NCBI GenBank assembly: GCA_033675545.1
Contig: JAWDGP010007454.1
Coordinates: 95,001-159,000 of the forward strand
Source: Elysia crispata
Lineage: Eukaryota; Mollusca; Gastropoda; Plakobranchidae
DNA: 64,000 nt
Reading direction: 5' to 3'
Below are positions 1 to 39,997 of the stretch, in pieces (position 1 is the stretch's first letter; each line of letters starts with the position of its first letter). The position numbers and the translations under genes were made by a program. The notes beneath the pieces are model-generated. The model did no database searches, was not told the origin of the DNA, and worked only from the letters and a program-made list of their open reading frames with translations.

Positions 1-61
1 AACACTCAGCTATGGAAGTAAAACACGGATCATCGTCTCATGCCGCCTCACAGATGCATGG
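1..61 (+). CDS. possible 3' end of an exon cut by the left edge
   Basis: The first 61 bases are more complex than the flanking DNA and end at a good splice donor (GTAAGC at 62-67). Two of the three forward frames are open to the donor: the frame starting at base 2 and the frame starting at base 3. The true frame therefore cannot be fixed. I recognise no protein family. It could be the end of an upstream gene's exon or chance. Confidence 0.2.
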
Positions 62-329
62 GTAAGCTGGCCCTTAAACAGACACTATGCTTTCTCAGAC
101 ATTTTTTCTCTATCTTCTTACCGAAATAAATTGATTCTCTTTTCATTTCTGCATCATCCTGTGGTGCATTCAATGTGTCTACAAAGCATGCATGGTTAAG
201 AATGATTCAATTCAAAGTAGATCAATAAACTCCTGTTTGTCTTTGAGCTTATAGTAATTAAGAAGAAAAATCATTTTATAGCTGAACCAATGGCATTTTT
301 TAAATATAAGGTGCATGATCATAAGAATT

Positions 330-480
330 ATTTTATTACCAGCCAATCAGTTCAACTGGAGAAAAGCCTGTACTGACAACAAGGTCACGGGTTCGATTTC
401 AGGCTGAAATCATTGGGAAAAGGGGTGAATCTCACCTAATCAGGTCTATCGTTGCTTGACAGATTCTATTGTCCCCGTAA
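330..480 (+). repeat. tRNA-derived SINE-like fragment
   Basis: An RNA polymerase III B-box-like block, GGTTCGATTTC at 390-400, sits in a tRNA-like context. It is followed by a GC-richer body ending near 470. A clear A box is not preserved, so this reads as an old truncated tRNA-derived SINE rather than a tRNA gene. No target-site duplication was identified. Confidence 0.45.
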
Positions 481-1940
481 AATATCACCCTAAGAAACCA
501 TCGAAAGGGAAGGCTAACAAAAGAAGTAATCCTCTGTAGAGCTCATAAAGCATTTTGCTTCTAAGAAAACTGAGAACCTTAAGAACACTCGCTTCATCTT
601 TGAACGACTTGAAACTCAAAACTTTTGATTTGTTTGATATTTTCGGTCATCACCCACCTCTTTCAGGTTTGTAGCAATTTGATAATCTATTGTTAAGTCT
701 AAACTTATGATCTAACTAAAACATTTTGGGACAGTATTATAATATATGAAGCCATTCTTGTCTACGCTTGTAATCTAGTCGTGAAAGTTATAGAGCTATG
801 GCGTTATGTTTTGCGTAGTTAAAGATTTATTTTACACACTGAAAGAAAGAGTGTGGCAGCTCCGCACAAAAATAACTCAAATCAGGAGGTTTTTGTTTTA
901 AATAGCCTCTGTTAACGACAGTGATCATGAAAACACTACCCGTTCCTTAATTAGAGACTATATCGAAAGTTAAGTCCCTAAAGAACACAAAAAATGCCAG
1001 TTAAATTTTATCCTGGGAAATTTGTGCTAAGAGCAGAGAATATTTTGACAAAAAAAAAACAAAAAAACAAAAAAAAACAACGTCTTTTTGAAACAAAGAA
1101 AATAGTCACAGTCGATTGGTGTGAACTTGAGTTTAAAAAAACCCCCAAAAACGTGCATGCAATATTCCCTCTGAAGTTTATGACTTCCGGCAATAAAGCA
1201 AGGGCGATATTTATTTTGTGTCAAGCGGGTACCTAATTTTAAAACTTCTCTCACCAGTTCAATACTTTTAAGCGAAGAGAACATGTGCAATTCCCACAAT
1301 AACGTTTTATGCAAAATGACCTGCTTCTTTCGCTATAAAATTAATCATTTGGACACCTCTATTTTGTCGGTTCAAATGGAAACGACTAATTGACTGGACA
1401 GGCCAGAAGTCTGTTTTTGAGCTAGAGTGATCTAAAGTTTACAAGTAGGAACCGCGGGACTTAAAATGCGCTAATTCACTCATAATAGAGATTTCCACAA
1501 AATCCAAAAATTAATTTAAAAAAAAATACTGGGTAACAAAAATATCATTGTGAATTCCATGGAGTCAATTCGAAGTAGTCAGAAACATTTAAATAAATAC
1601 AGGTTAAACAAAACAAACCCTCGATTTCGATTTTGAGCATCTGATTGAGTTGTCCCTGTGTGTGGATTCGCCTCAGCTGTCCCGCCATTCGACTGGGTGC
1701 ATTTCATTTTCTACTGATCGATACGGACATTCGACAATGAGGCGATGAGGAAACATTCGTGGAGCTAGGATTTTATGTTTATAGTTTCCATTTAAAAAAA
1801 AAACTAGACTCGTCTTGAGATTTATATAAGTTATTTATTATTCGGACAGAAAATAAAAATAATCATATATATCCTCATTTCTGTCTTTAATTGGGTTAAA
1901 AAATACGAGTAACTCGTAACACTGGATCGGCCTGTCTGCC
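481..1940. other. intergenic AT-rich DNA
   Basis: No supported gene. Short open frames here run through homopolymer A tracts (for example 1050-1080 and 1134-1148) and resemble no protein. No repeat family is recognisable. Confidence 0.5.
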
Positions 1941-1942
1941 TG

Positions 1943-2120
<178 letters not shown>

Positions 2121-2789
2121 ATAGTATTAGACTTAATTTATTCGATACCATGCAATTTCATTGGTACCACGAGCTGCCTGTCCCTCGTGCCAGAAATAGC
2201 AATGCCCTTGGTAGTTCAATAGCTTCTTATTTTTCCTTGTATGTCTCGCATAGTCTACCAAACATTCATTAGATTTATTTTCGAGTTATACATGGTCTCA
2301 CAGGTACCACAGAGGTCTTTTTTTTTTTATATTTTTGGCAATTTAAACCCTATTTCATGCCTCGATTTTGTTGAATGCCAACTGGCATGTTCTCGTCATG
2401 CTCTTTTTTGTAACAGTTGAAACAGTTTTTGGCACTGTCAAGTCTGGAGGGAAGTATTCTTCAATACTCGCAGACCTGCAAAAATGGGAACATGTGGGTG
2501 GAAATCTGCTAATGTGATTCTTTACACCCTGACTTCGTTCTTAATTGCTCATCTTCTGTTGTTCGGACCTGCCTCTATGTTGTCTTTCACCTACATTCCA
2601 CCATCATTAATTGACATTCTCTAATATGACCCTAAGAACAGATTTCTTTTCTCCTCCAATAAGAAACATATATAGAATTTGTTCATGCAGGTTACCTAAT
2701 TTCAAAAAGCATTGATAATTAACGTTTTTATGTCATTCGTAAACAAAGAGCGCGATATACCCTGTTTTCACTTATATTTGAATCACAAG

Positions 2790-3060
2790 ACGAAGAATAG
2801 GAGACATTAGTGAATAATGCTTCGACTTGATGAGCAATTTTTTTTTTGTTTTGGGGGGGGGCAGGAATCGGGGTATTGTGAATAGGATCATCAGTAGATG
2901 GAGGGGCGTTGTTGGCAGTTGATGTATCGGCATGCTGAACAAGGATAAAGGTGTTGTGAGCAGAAGTAAGGGCATGCTGAACAGGGTCATTGCATGTAGT
3001 GTTTGATGTACTGGTGCGCTGAGCATGGGGCACCGCTAGATAAGATGGATGGGCAGAATT
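2790..3060 (-). repeat. degenerate minisatellite-like block
   Basis: The block TGTTCAGCATGCC, read on the minus strand, occurs twice 51 bases apart, with weaker relatives on either side. The frame stays open on the minus strand over about 100 codons with a Thr/Asn/His/Pro-rich product. It may be a degenerate tandem repeat or a decayed repetitive coding exon. No family is recognised. Confidence 0.4.
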
Positions 3061-3129
3061 TGTGGTTGATGAATCAAAAACCGCGTTTCCAGAAGTTGAT
3101 TGACTGTAATATCTAAAAGATCTTCTACG

Positions 3130-3788
3130 ATGGCCGGCAAGTTAAAGGATTTAGAATGTGTAGGAAACGAGACCGCTATTGTTATATTAGGTGAGTCATC
3201 TCTCACTGAACAGTATCAGAGACCGACTCGAATCCTTTTGGTGATAAGTTGACGATATTACTCAGCCATGCGTTTCTGGCTCCTCCGCACAAGCTGGCGT
3301 CCCCGACTAAGAAGATACATTTTGCTTGAAACTGTGTGGATGATACATTTTTAATATGTTGGACCTTCACTTTCCATTCCAATAATGCGGAACGTGCAAG
3401 CAGAACTGGCGTATTGTGCCTGGATCGGATTGCATGAATAGCAAATCTTATGTGACATAAACTGATCTAGATAGAGTCGATATAAGCTAAAACTGAAAGA
3501 CAACAAAAACGACCCTTATTTCACATCTTATATTCAAATCATGCACCTATTAAATACCTTAGCGAATGAAGTAAATGAAGTGGCCTAGTTGCGGTTCAGA
3601 TAGGTCCGACTTTGTGTTCTCGACAAAGGCACTTTACACGGTTTTCTTCATCTTTGACATTTGCAGAACTGCCGGGAATTAAAATCTGCGACAGGCCATG
3701 CGCGGGCGTGATCACGTGTCATTTTATTCCGCCTGGATCTATAGTAACCGAGAGAGAGTCTGACTCACATGGGCTGAGAAGGCTTTGA
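3130..3788 (+). CDS. candidate two-exon small gene, unknown
   Basis: An ATG at 3130 opens a 61-base candidate exon ending at a consensus donor (GTGAGT from 3191). A reasonable acceptor (TTTGCAG ending at 3666) begins a second candidate exon, 3667-3788. Joining the two keeps one frame and gives about 60 residues starting MAGKLKDLECVG and ending in a stop. The second part lies in a locally CpG-rich stretch with a CACGTG site. I recognise no domain. It could be a short gene, the 5' end of a longer one, or chance. Confidence 0.18.
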
Positions 3789-4127
3789 AGGAAGTTTACA
3801 TGTAGTTTTTATCAACGCGAATTTCAATTTTAAACAGGGAAGGCACAAAGAGATTCAGTTTATGAAATATTAAATATCCTTAAGTATATTATTGTTTATG
3901 ATAATATAACATACTCCTTGCCAATGTCACGTTTATTTTCGTTGCTGCGTCTTGAGGTTAAAAAAAAAAAGGTGAAAATATGATTAACTCGTTTTTACGT
4001 AAACTCGTAAAAGTTAGATGCCATTCATTTAGCCAAAGCTATTTCTTCAAAATCAGAATAATATGACCACTTATTGCAGAACTTGCGCACCTCAACATTA
4101 TAATCATCATCGCATTGTATTTATTTA

Positions 4128-4264
4128 TTTTTTTATTTTTATTTTTGTTTTTGTTTTTGTTTTTGTTTTTGTTTTTGTTTTTGTTTTTGTTACTGTTACT
4201 GTTACTGTTACTGTTACTGTTACTGTTACTGTTACTGTTACTGTTACTGTTACTGTTACTGTTA

Positions 4265-4332
<68 letters not shown>

Positions 4333-4333
4333 G
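4128..4333. repeat. mosaic hexamer/trimer microsatellite
   Basis: Eight TTTTTG units (4142-4189) run directly into twelve TTACTG units (4190-4261). One TTATTG unit follows, then (TTA)n to about 4333. The 6-base phase is kept across the junctions. Poly-Val/Thr, poly-Leu and poly-Ile frames here are artefacts. Confidence 0.95.
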
Positions 4334-5157
4334 TCAGAATAGTAGTCGTGGTTAGTACAGAAAAGTCACAAGTCACGATAGCACGGTATGGTGAAAATAA
4401 AGAGTCATAAGTCCACCGTAAAATCAATGCTTTCTTTATTACACACAAAGAAAAATTATTCCAACTAATGTAGGTCACATCATCATAGGATATTGATACA
4501 GTTCAGTCCATCGTGTTCTCAGATTTTACAGTTAATACTTTCGCACACAGTAAACAATACTTTTCTGGAATTAAGCTCAGTAGTATAATGGTAAACAGTT
4601 CGTGTCTCCAGGACTCGTGACTTGTATTACTATTGATGTATTATAGTTTAGAAGAAATCAGTTTTACAGTAATGACTTAGAATATAATAATGACAGCTTT
4701 CCACTTTCGTTGAGCGAATTAAATTGAGGTGCACTTTATCTAGCTGTAGCAATTCTAGTGTCAATGATTTCTTAGATCTCTCGACTGGAAGACTGATTGA
4801 TGCTATCTCTAATAGGAGGGAATATTCTGAACAGTGTAGAGCTCAAAGCTACCAAAGAGCTAGTACTGTGACAGTCTCCTCTGTCTCTAAATCTTACTTT
4901 CTTCCTCGAGAGCTATAGGTCCACTGACTAAGTTTTCCGTCTCAACTTTCATGAGGACTATTGAGTACCTTCTCACTCCGCTTAGCTCGTATATGGTTGG
5001 CTGCTATCTTCACAACAAACAAACAACGAAACAGTGTTCAGTCGTAATATGGCTTCGGATTAGGATTCAAATAAGTATCTAGTTCAGCAGATAATGTGAT
5101 TAAAATACAATATATAAGATCGTTATGTATAGATGATTTATTACATGTGCCGACCAT
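4334..5157. other. intergenic DNA between microsatellites, unassigned
   Basis: About 0.8 kb of more complex sequence. I found neither a convincing gene nor terminal repeats. It may be part of a transposon, since arrays flank it on both sides, but no family could be assigned. Confidence 0.35.
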
Positions 5158-5168
5158 GATAATTATTA

Positions 5169-5242
<74 letters not shown>

Positions 5243-5330
5243 GTTATTATGATTATTATTATTACTATTATTATTGTTGTTGTTGTTGTTGTTGTTGCTG
5301 TTGTTGTTATTGTTGTTGTTATTCTTATTC
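5158..5330. repeat. (TTA)n array followed by (GTT)n array
   Basis: (TTA)n occupies about 5158-5271 and passes through single-base variants into (GTT)n at about 5272-5330. Confidence 0.95.
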
Positions 5331-5940
5331 GAGATCATGATGCACTTTCAAACTTGGAAAGAAACAAAGAAAGTTGGTTTAATGAATAATTCATTTGATC
5401 ACACAGCAATTCTGGACCTGAACTTATTCATTTATTTAATTATTTTTATTTGAAAAAGTTTACATCCTTAATTTTTTTCTTAATATCACTTAAATATACC
5501 GGTGCTCTACACGTAATAGAATGAGGGTCGCATTTTTGCCTTTAAGATGGCAGAGGTGAAGCAAGGAGTGATACTCCCTGGACCAAGACCTCGTTTTAGA
5601 TCCTTGATGTGAACCTCTGAAAAGAGGAGGTGTCGTTGTGGACCTGCATTCTTCGTTGAGTATTTGAGGCGACATTTCTTTCATTGATCATCGTGGGCCT
5701 GAGCAATGTCTTCTGGAGCCTAAACTAGACTGCTAGACTGTTTTACGTTCACAATGACAAATTAGAAACATAGAAACACCGTTGCTAAGAAGACAGAAAA
5801 GTATTCATCCGCATAGTAGAATCTGGCATTAAACCAGAGCAGATTTTAAAAGATGAAAGTACATATACAAATTCTTTGTTTTTTAAAGAATTTATTTCAA
5901 ATATAATTTTTATCCCTCTCATTCGTCTGCGTTGATGTTT
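5331..5940. other. intergenic DNA upstream of the LRRC71-like gene
   Basis: No firm gene. The stretch 5515-5690 is more complex and GC-rich than its surroundings and could be a transposon or exon relic, but no frame gives a recognisable product. Confidence 0.35.
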
Positions 5941-6031
5941 TTATCGAGGATCCTTTCCGGCGGTCATACTTCCTGTTTGTCCTTTGTTTACAGCTGGTTC
6001 AAAATGGTAGCCTGGTTCTTGGGTAATATTT
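5935..6031 (+). promoter_or_regulatory. possible promoter/5' exon of LRRC71-like gene
   Basis: Several CpGs cluster at 5928-5963 in otherwise CpG-poor DNA. An ATG in good context (6004) lies just before a donor-like GTAATA at 6023. If this is the 5' exon and it splices to the acceptor at 7979, that ATG opens only a seven-codon upstream frame, and the main start stays at 7999. No TATA box stands out. This is inference from composition and splice grammar. Confidence 0.25.
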
Positions 6032-6104
6032 ATTTATAGTGATTATTCTTAATTAGATTTACTTGCATACTTTGTTTTGATTTTAGATGGATATATCTAG
6101 ATTA

Positions 6105-6292
6105 ACAGATTGGATATAAACCAAAATTTACCTTGCTGCATATCGATGCAATTATTTAGATTACAGATTGGCTATAAACAAAATGTACCTTTCTGCATAT
6201 CGATGCAAATATTTAGGCCCCTAGATTACGCATTTACAGGTTGGATATATAAACAAAATTTATCTTTCTGCATACCGGTGAAATTATTTAAA
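6105..6292 (+). repeat. three-copy 58-bp minisatellite
   Basis: Three diverged copies begin at 6105, 6163 and 6236, each starting ACAG(A/G)TTGG and containing a TTCTGCATA(T/C)CG-like core. The third is displaced by a short insertion. The associated 65-codon open frame simply repeats the same motif three times. Confidence 0.8.
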
Positions 6293-6859
6293 ACTAATTC
6301 TCTCTAAAATTATAGAATTTGCTCTGCTTGTAGTCAAATCACGCCTTGATTGACTTCGATTCTCTATTGTAAATGCCTCAACGGCACTACGTCTAGATAT
6401 TTGGTCAATCTTGTCACCCCCCCCCCCCTTTTTTTTTTTTTAACCCTCTCAATCCTCCCCCCAAAATCAGTAACAAATCAAGGTCCCTTCTTACGTATGA
6501 AGAAATGTTCTGTAAGTGTAAAGATCTAGATTTCTGAAAAAATATGTTGAAAGAGCTTTCATAGCTGCTACACCTAAATCAGTAACTAAGAGATACTAGT
6601 TCTGACAAGGGTTTTTGAAACGTTATTAAAACATGTTTTCCCACAATGTAGCTCAGTAAAATGATAAAATTAAGTTCTTGTACGAATGTATACTTTGTAT
6701 GTTATTTACTAATATCAATTTTCAATGTTATTTTTCTGAATGAAATTTGCAAATATGAAAACACCCGGGGTTAGTTTTTGGGAAAGGTGCTTAAAAGTAA
6801 TAATGCTTAAATTTTAAGCAGTGCTTTTGAATGATTGTGTGTCACTTGGATCGAAATGA

Positions 6860-6995
6860 TTTAAAAAGAAATGCTTGCACTTTGTGGGGTTCAAACCCTG
6901 TATTCATACTTGCATAAGGACTCATTGTTTGCTACACCCAGGCAGCATTCTTTATACACGTACCAAATCACCACTAAGCTACCTGGTGAAAAGAG
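6860..6995 (-). repeat. tRNA-derived SINE-like element
   Basis: Read on the minus strand, an A-box-like TAGCTTAGTGG (complement of 6971-6981) is followed by a B-box region with GGTTTGAACCC (complement of 6889-6899). The spacing is longer than in a tRNA gene and no cloverleaf can be drawn. This suggests a tRNA-derived SINE head. Confidence 0.45.
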
Positions 6996-7979
6996 AGTTT
7001 TACAGCAAAATTATTTTCTTATATGCCCTGGGTGACTTTCTAACTTGATTGGAAAGATTCAGCTTGAAAAACCTAGCAAGTTATTTTTGCAATTGAAGTA
7101 TGGTATTCCAGGGGTTTGCTTTTTCTTGTTCATCAAATTTAATTATTTTGTTCTGTAAAATTAAAAAAAAAACTAGACCATAAATCTAAAATATATATGC
7201 AGATCACATAAAAATATAGATGTAGCCTCATGTTCCTCCAAACTCCAGATCTAAAAAATAAAGGGTGAGCTCTGGAAAATTGAGTTAAATTGTTCCTAAA
7301 TTGATGATATTTTTCTTTGGAAAACATAGTTAGGCTTAGATTATGCTTGGATTTAGTTTTTAAGATGATGTAGATTTATATCTGTTTATAAAAAATGGAG
7401 ACACAAAAGGCATAAAGTGTTATGTATCTAGAAAAAGTAAATTGCAACTTCCCAAGCTAATATGAAAGTAAATAATTTGTTAGAAAATTAAATACTAGTT
7501 CTATGATACTCTTTCATTACAACATACTTCTATCAAAAGCAGTATCGTTGTGCATATGGACATCATAATCACTCAGTGAATATAGATATTTAACTGGTTT
7601 TGCACATCTAGGAAGTATTTTCATCCTCAAACAATATTTTGGGCTTGTATTTTAATGTTGTGATCGTTTCATAAACTATTAAAAGTTAATGTAAAACGTA
7701 ATTGATATAGAAATAAAAATTTCAGGCAATAACTCTGTGTAAATGAATTGTTTATTTGAATTGGAAAAAAAAGAATAAAATTCCTTATTTGTGATTGTTA
7801 TGTTTTTGAAAAAAAAAAAATTCAAAGTATCTATTTCCTTAGTTTAACATGATCATTGTAATTTGTATATCCTTTAGAAGCTTAAAAAATGCTTTTTCTG
7901 ACTCTCAACAGCTCAACAGCTTTGAATGTGAAATTACTTTTTTTCTTCAATTATTTGTTGTTTGTAACCATTTTTGCAG
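6996..7979. other. probable 5' intron of LRRC71-like gene
   Basis: AT-rich DNA with no recognisable element. It ends in a good polypyrimidine tract and acceptor (TTTTTGCAG, 7971-7979) just before the first coding exon. Confidence 0.4.
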
Positions 7980-7998
7980 TTTAATTCAGAGAGTCAGG

Positions 7999-35522
<27,524 letters not shown>

Positions 35523-35607
35523 GTATGAAAGACTGGAAAGTGTGTGAGGAACTTTATTCCTGCTTTGCGATGGTGAGAAAAATTATGGTCTGAGCTTACT
35601 GTATATT

Positions 35608-35613
35608 AATAAA
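35608..35613 (+). terminator. polyadenylation signal AATAAA of LRRC71-like gene
   Basis: A canonical AATAAA 86 bases after the stop codon. ATTAAA occurs further down, near 35774. The cleavage site itself cannot be seen. Confidence 0.5.
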
Positions 35614-38400
35614 ATTATGGCTAAAATAATATGGTACCACTTATGGTAAGCTTTCAGTTGACTGTGCAAAATTTGTTCAGAGTTCCATAAAGCTGTCCTC
35701 CACATATCACAGGTTGTGGACAGCAACAATGAATTCCTGTTGAAATGCAAAAATTGCCTTATCAAATGATGACATTAAAACCTTAAAAGCAATTGCATAT
35801 CTGTATTCCATTTAGATAAAGTGGTGGTCTGTGAGTAGTGACTGTCATTGATAATACAATTTCCGGTCATTTTTAGCATGACAAATTTGTGGTATGATTT
35901 TAAAAGACTGAATTGACATTGCTCATGAGACATGGGTGAATTTTGCTTAAATTCCTTTCTAAGGCTATCACATAATAAGATTTCTCCCTTAATGTTCTAA
36001 ATGTTCAATTCATTTGCTGAAGGTGAATGAAATATTATCTTTATTTGTTGCTTTGTTTCATCAAGTTCTATTGCCTGCTTTTAGAGGTATTTAGTTTAAT
36101 GAGTTCTAAGTTGGATCCCAACAAAAAAAAATGTACATAGCAGTGCTGTACCAAAGCTTTATAAGGTTACTCACCATGAACTGTTCCTTCTGCAAGAATG
36201 AATATTTCTTTGCCTTTGTTAGATTCAACTGAGCTACCAACAATAAGAAGCAGATCTGCCTAATATGTTACATTCATTGAAAAAAATGAAGCTTTGCTCA
36301 TTATCAACTTTTTTGACCACTCCTTGAGAAAGTTGCCCTTTGCTAAAGCATTTTAAGGCGATAGGTTATTCAAAGGATACAACTTTTTGTAGTTTTATTT
36401 CTACTTCCAGATAGATGTTAGGAAGAGCATATAAGATTTCTATGAACATTTCTATGAGGAGATTTTTCTCCCAGTGCAATATGTATCATTACATTTGATT
36501 ATTAATCCTTTCATTCATTTCTTCCACAGCTTTGATATTCAACCTTTGAGAAAGCCCTATGATACTATTCTTAAAGCTTATGTATGATGTTTGTGTTGAG
36601 AAATCGTATCAATATACATGGACAGGCAGGAGAAGAGAACACTGAGTTTAGTGAAAGCACTGTGTGTGTTTGTGAAACAGGTTTTAGTGTGGAATACAGT
36701 GGGAACCTCATAATTCGAACTGTATGGGAATGGATTAAAACTTTGAATTAAGAGGATTCAAATTACAAAAAGAAGCATAACTAAATCTATGCCTAATTGA
36801 CTATGTGAAATGTGTATGCAACGAGTTACTCTTCCCTTCCCCTTTTCCACGTTTCTACCAGTATCAGTGTTACTAGTGACACTTCTTTCTCAAAGCATCA
36901 GCTCCCTCCTCACTTTGTTAGCTTACTGATCAGCCTTCCTCAGACAGGGATTAGCATTGCTTGCTGCTTGAGAGATACATGCAGTACTTTTGTAATGCCT
37001 TATGGTGTGTCATTGACTTCGATTTGAGAGATTGAACCAGAAAACTTCGAAATATGAATCCGCTTCTTACAAAGCTGAAGACAAAAAAACAACAACCCTA
37101 TCCTCTCGCAAAATTTGGCTTATGAGTAACTCGAATAATCAGACTTCGGTTTTTGAAGTTTCCACACATTGATGTAGGTATTTTTCCTACACACACTATG
37201 AGTGAAAGAAACCAAAAACAAAGACAAATTTTCACTTTTCAAAGGATTTTGTGAATGAGAAGAAGCAAAAAAAAAAAAACAGCCTAGCACTATCAATATT
37301 ATCATAGTATTTTTTTGTTCACTACAAAATTTGATAACAAAATTCCAAAGGCTTTATCTTTATTTAGAAAAGGTTTTTTTTCTTTGCTTTAGAATGGTTT
37401 GAAATGAAAAAGGCAGAAAGAATTGTGGATATTTTTGTGGCACTTTAGCTTTCAACTTTAATCAATAAGAATTTAAAGGTAAAATAATTATCAATGGTAA
37501 TCCAATAAAAAATAAAATTGAAGTACTCATATATCCAGTGTCTGGTGTAACTCCTTTTAAAGAAAGTCAGTAAGTATTTCATAAAACCCATCTTCAAATA
37601 ATTGTTTAGCAGACTTAATTTATTTCTTGACCAACATTTCGTGTAAAAAAAATCTTTACAGCTTTTTACTCCAAAGATCACTTGATGTATGATAAAAATT
37701 ATTGAATCTTTTTTAACTCTGGATCCTTAGTCATTTCGCATCCTGATCAAACTAAGATCACATTATCCACTATGCTCTATTTGGATTGGTTCATTTTGTC
37801 AAAAATTAGATAGAACTATACAAACCATTTGAGACTTGCTTCCAGTCCACTGGATTTAACTTATCATTTCCTCTGCTATGATTTAGTGTCAACCCTTAGA
37901 CCATATTATTATTTTGTTGGTCTGTTTGTTGTTTTTTGAATCGCTAATTGGAGTGATTAATTTAGCTGGATGAAGAAGAAGAAAATGCTCATGAACTCAT
38001 TCTATATCTGTATGTAAACTATCAGATCAAAATGATTTGAAATACAATTGATAGAAAAAAATTAGATTATTAATGCATGTAGTATTAAAGTTGTGTACAA
38101 CATTCATGGAAAGGTTGATTGAAAATAATCATCCTCACAAACATTAATGATCTAAGATATTTCCTCACTTAATGATTAACCACAAAGGTTTAATTTGCAA
38201 TTAATTTTTTTCAAATCAGAATTCACATTGTATTGTCTTTGAGTATTGTTTTCATTCAAACCAAAAAATAAATGTAAATATGAAAATTGATCATAACTTT
38301 TTTTCATTCTTTCATATTACTTGTTTTTTTTCCCAAGATTTTTGCTTGATTGGGCTTTTCAACACACTTTGAATACAACTACAATTGTACTTTAGAATTA
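35614..38400. other. intergenic AT-rich DNA
   Basis: Nothing beyond short open frames typical of AT-rich sequence. 36830-37030 is more pyrimidine-rich but gives no recognisable product. Confidence 0.5.
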
Positions 38401-39600
38401 AAAGATGCAAATTAAATCTTTCAGATAAGGATGAAGGGAGAGAGATAATGCAGAAGCTTTAATTTCATACCAGGATCACTTTTTTTTACCATGTAAACTC
38501 TATTGGCTGTTTTTGGGTTTAGTGGGACGAGGAAAGGCCTGAACTTGGATTCAGTGGGAGAGACTGAATAAGCTCTGCGGGTTCCTGTGGGAAAGGTATA
38601 GTTCTAATGGTACCTGAGGGAAGGAGATTGAGAGATTGGGGGTGAAGATGGGCCCCAAACTGGTAGTCAATTGTGCTGCATGTATTGTATAATTGGCCAG
38701 TCCAGTGACGAGTGAGGTAAGGCAGGGGGGCAGGGAGAGAGAGATGGAGAGCTAGGTCCAGAGAGCCGGCGATTCCACAATTCCCTTCCCCCAGGCAGAT
38801 CTACAGCTAGAAGTCACTCAGTCTCTTCCCTTATAACAAAGTTTGGGTTTTTCTTCACCACGTAAATACGCAGTCTTTGTCTTATAATATATGTGTAGGC
38901 TAGATCGTTTATGTACTGTTTTTGGTCTAGACCAAAAAGTGCAAGTAACAGAAGAGAGCAACATTCACTGGATTACACTTGTGTAGAAGTCGGATGAGTT
39001 AATTTTTGTTTGTGTTGATCTAATTTGCTCCATGTAACACAAACCAGCGCCTCTATCTTTCTATTAAAATGAATGTTTTGTTAACTGTGCTTTTCTTTTT
39101 GTCTAATAAAATCAAAAAGTTACGTTAAACGGTTAATGTCACTTTTCACTCACCACCCATCATCAATCTTTCATGGCAACCGGCAGTGCTAAAGGCCCAA
39201 CAATAAAACAAGCATGACCGTAACATCCTTTTTGCTACATACATGTGCTAAGTACAATGTGTATGGTAGTCGGGAAGGGATGTGATAGGACCAATATCTG
39301 AGCGGTTGCTCTGAAGAGACCAATGTGTCATTGGTTTAAGCACGTTAGAATAATTTTAGTCCTACCCACTTGGTTATTCATACCTAATGTAACCTCTCTG
39401 GTATAATCCTTTTTCACATCACGGAGGCCCTTACATAGGCAGTGTACAGATTATCCAATAGCCTGCAGTGATGCTGGTCAGAGAGGAGCTAGGCACCACA
39501 GACACAGGAATCACTCTCAAAGTTAGCAGCGTGTGTGCGCACACATCCACTGGCATGAAAGCCCAGGAGACACTGTGATGAAGGAAGGGCCAATTTGATT
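38400..39600. repeat. GC-richer island, probable unidentified transposon
   Basis: About 1.2 kb clearly richer in G and C than its neighbours, with purine-rich stretches (38570-38770) and complex sequence (39240-39590). It has no long open frame, tRNA-like boxes or recognised family. A non-autonomous transposon or an unidentified regulatory region are the options. The edges are approximate. Confidence 0.35.
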
Positions 39601-39943
39601 TTAAAAACCTTATACTGTTACAAAAAAAAAATTAAAACAAACACGAAGAGTACAAAAACATTGAGCCAAAGTTCTCTAGGTACATCGGTCACGTTACTTT
39701 TATTGATCTTTAAGGGAGGTAATCAGTCATGTGGATTTTTTGTAATGCCACTTTGCATTCCCACAGGGGAACTTGCTTATAGCAGCATTTTTCTCCTGGA
39801 ACTAAAATTCCCCCTCTACTGTATATAAGGTTAGAGTACATGTTTACAACTTTTGCTTGTTGCCTTGACAATAGTCTTTTAAAAATTAATTTTCTTTCAC
39901 CTGTATTTCTTACTTTTTTCATTTAATTTTTTTCCAAAGCATT

Positions 39944-39946
<3 letters not shown>

Positions 39947-39994
<48 letters not shown>
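39947..39994. repeat. (AT)n microsatellite
   Basis: About 24 AT dinucleotides without interruption. Confidence 0.95.

Positions 39995-39997
<3 letters not shown>

Noticed and set aside
4190..4261. TTACTG hexamers as a telomere-like repeat
   Set aside because: Animal telomeres use TTAGGG. The array is internal and grades into TTTTTG and TTA.
4063..4478. Long open frames of poly-Leu, poly-Val/Thr and poly-Ile on both strands
   Set aside because: They are direct translations of the TTTTTG/TTACTG/TTA array and continue only because the repeat lacks stops.
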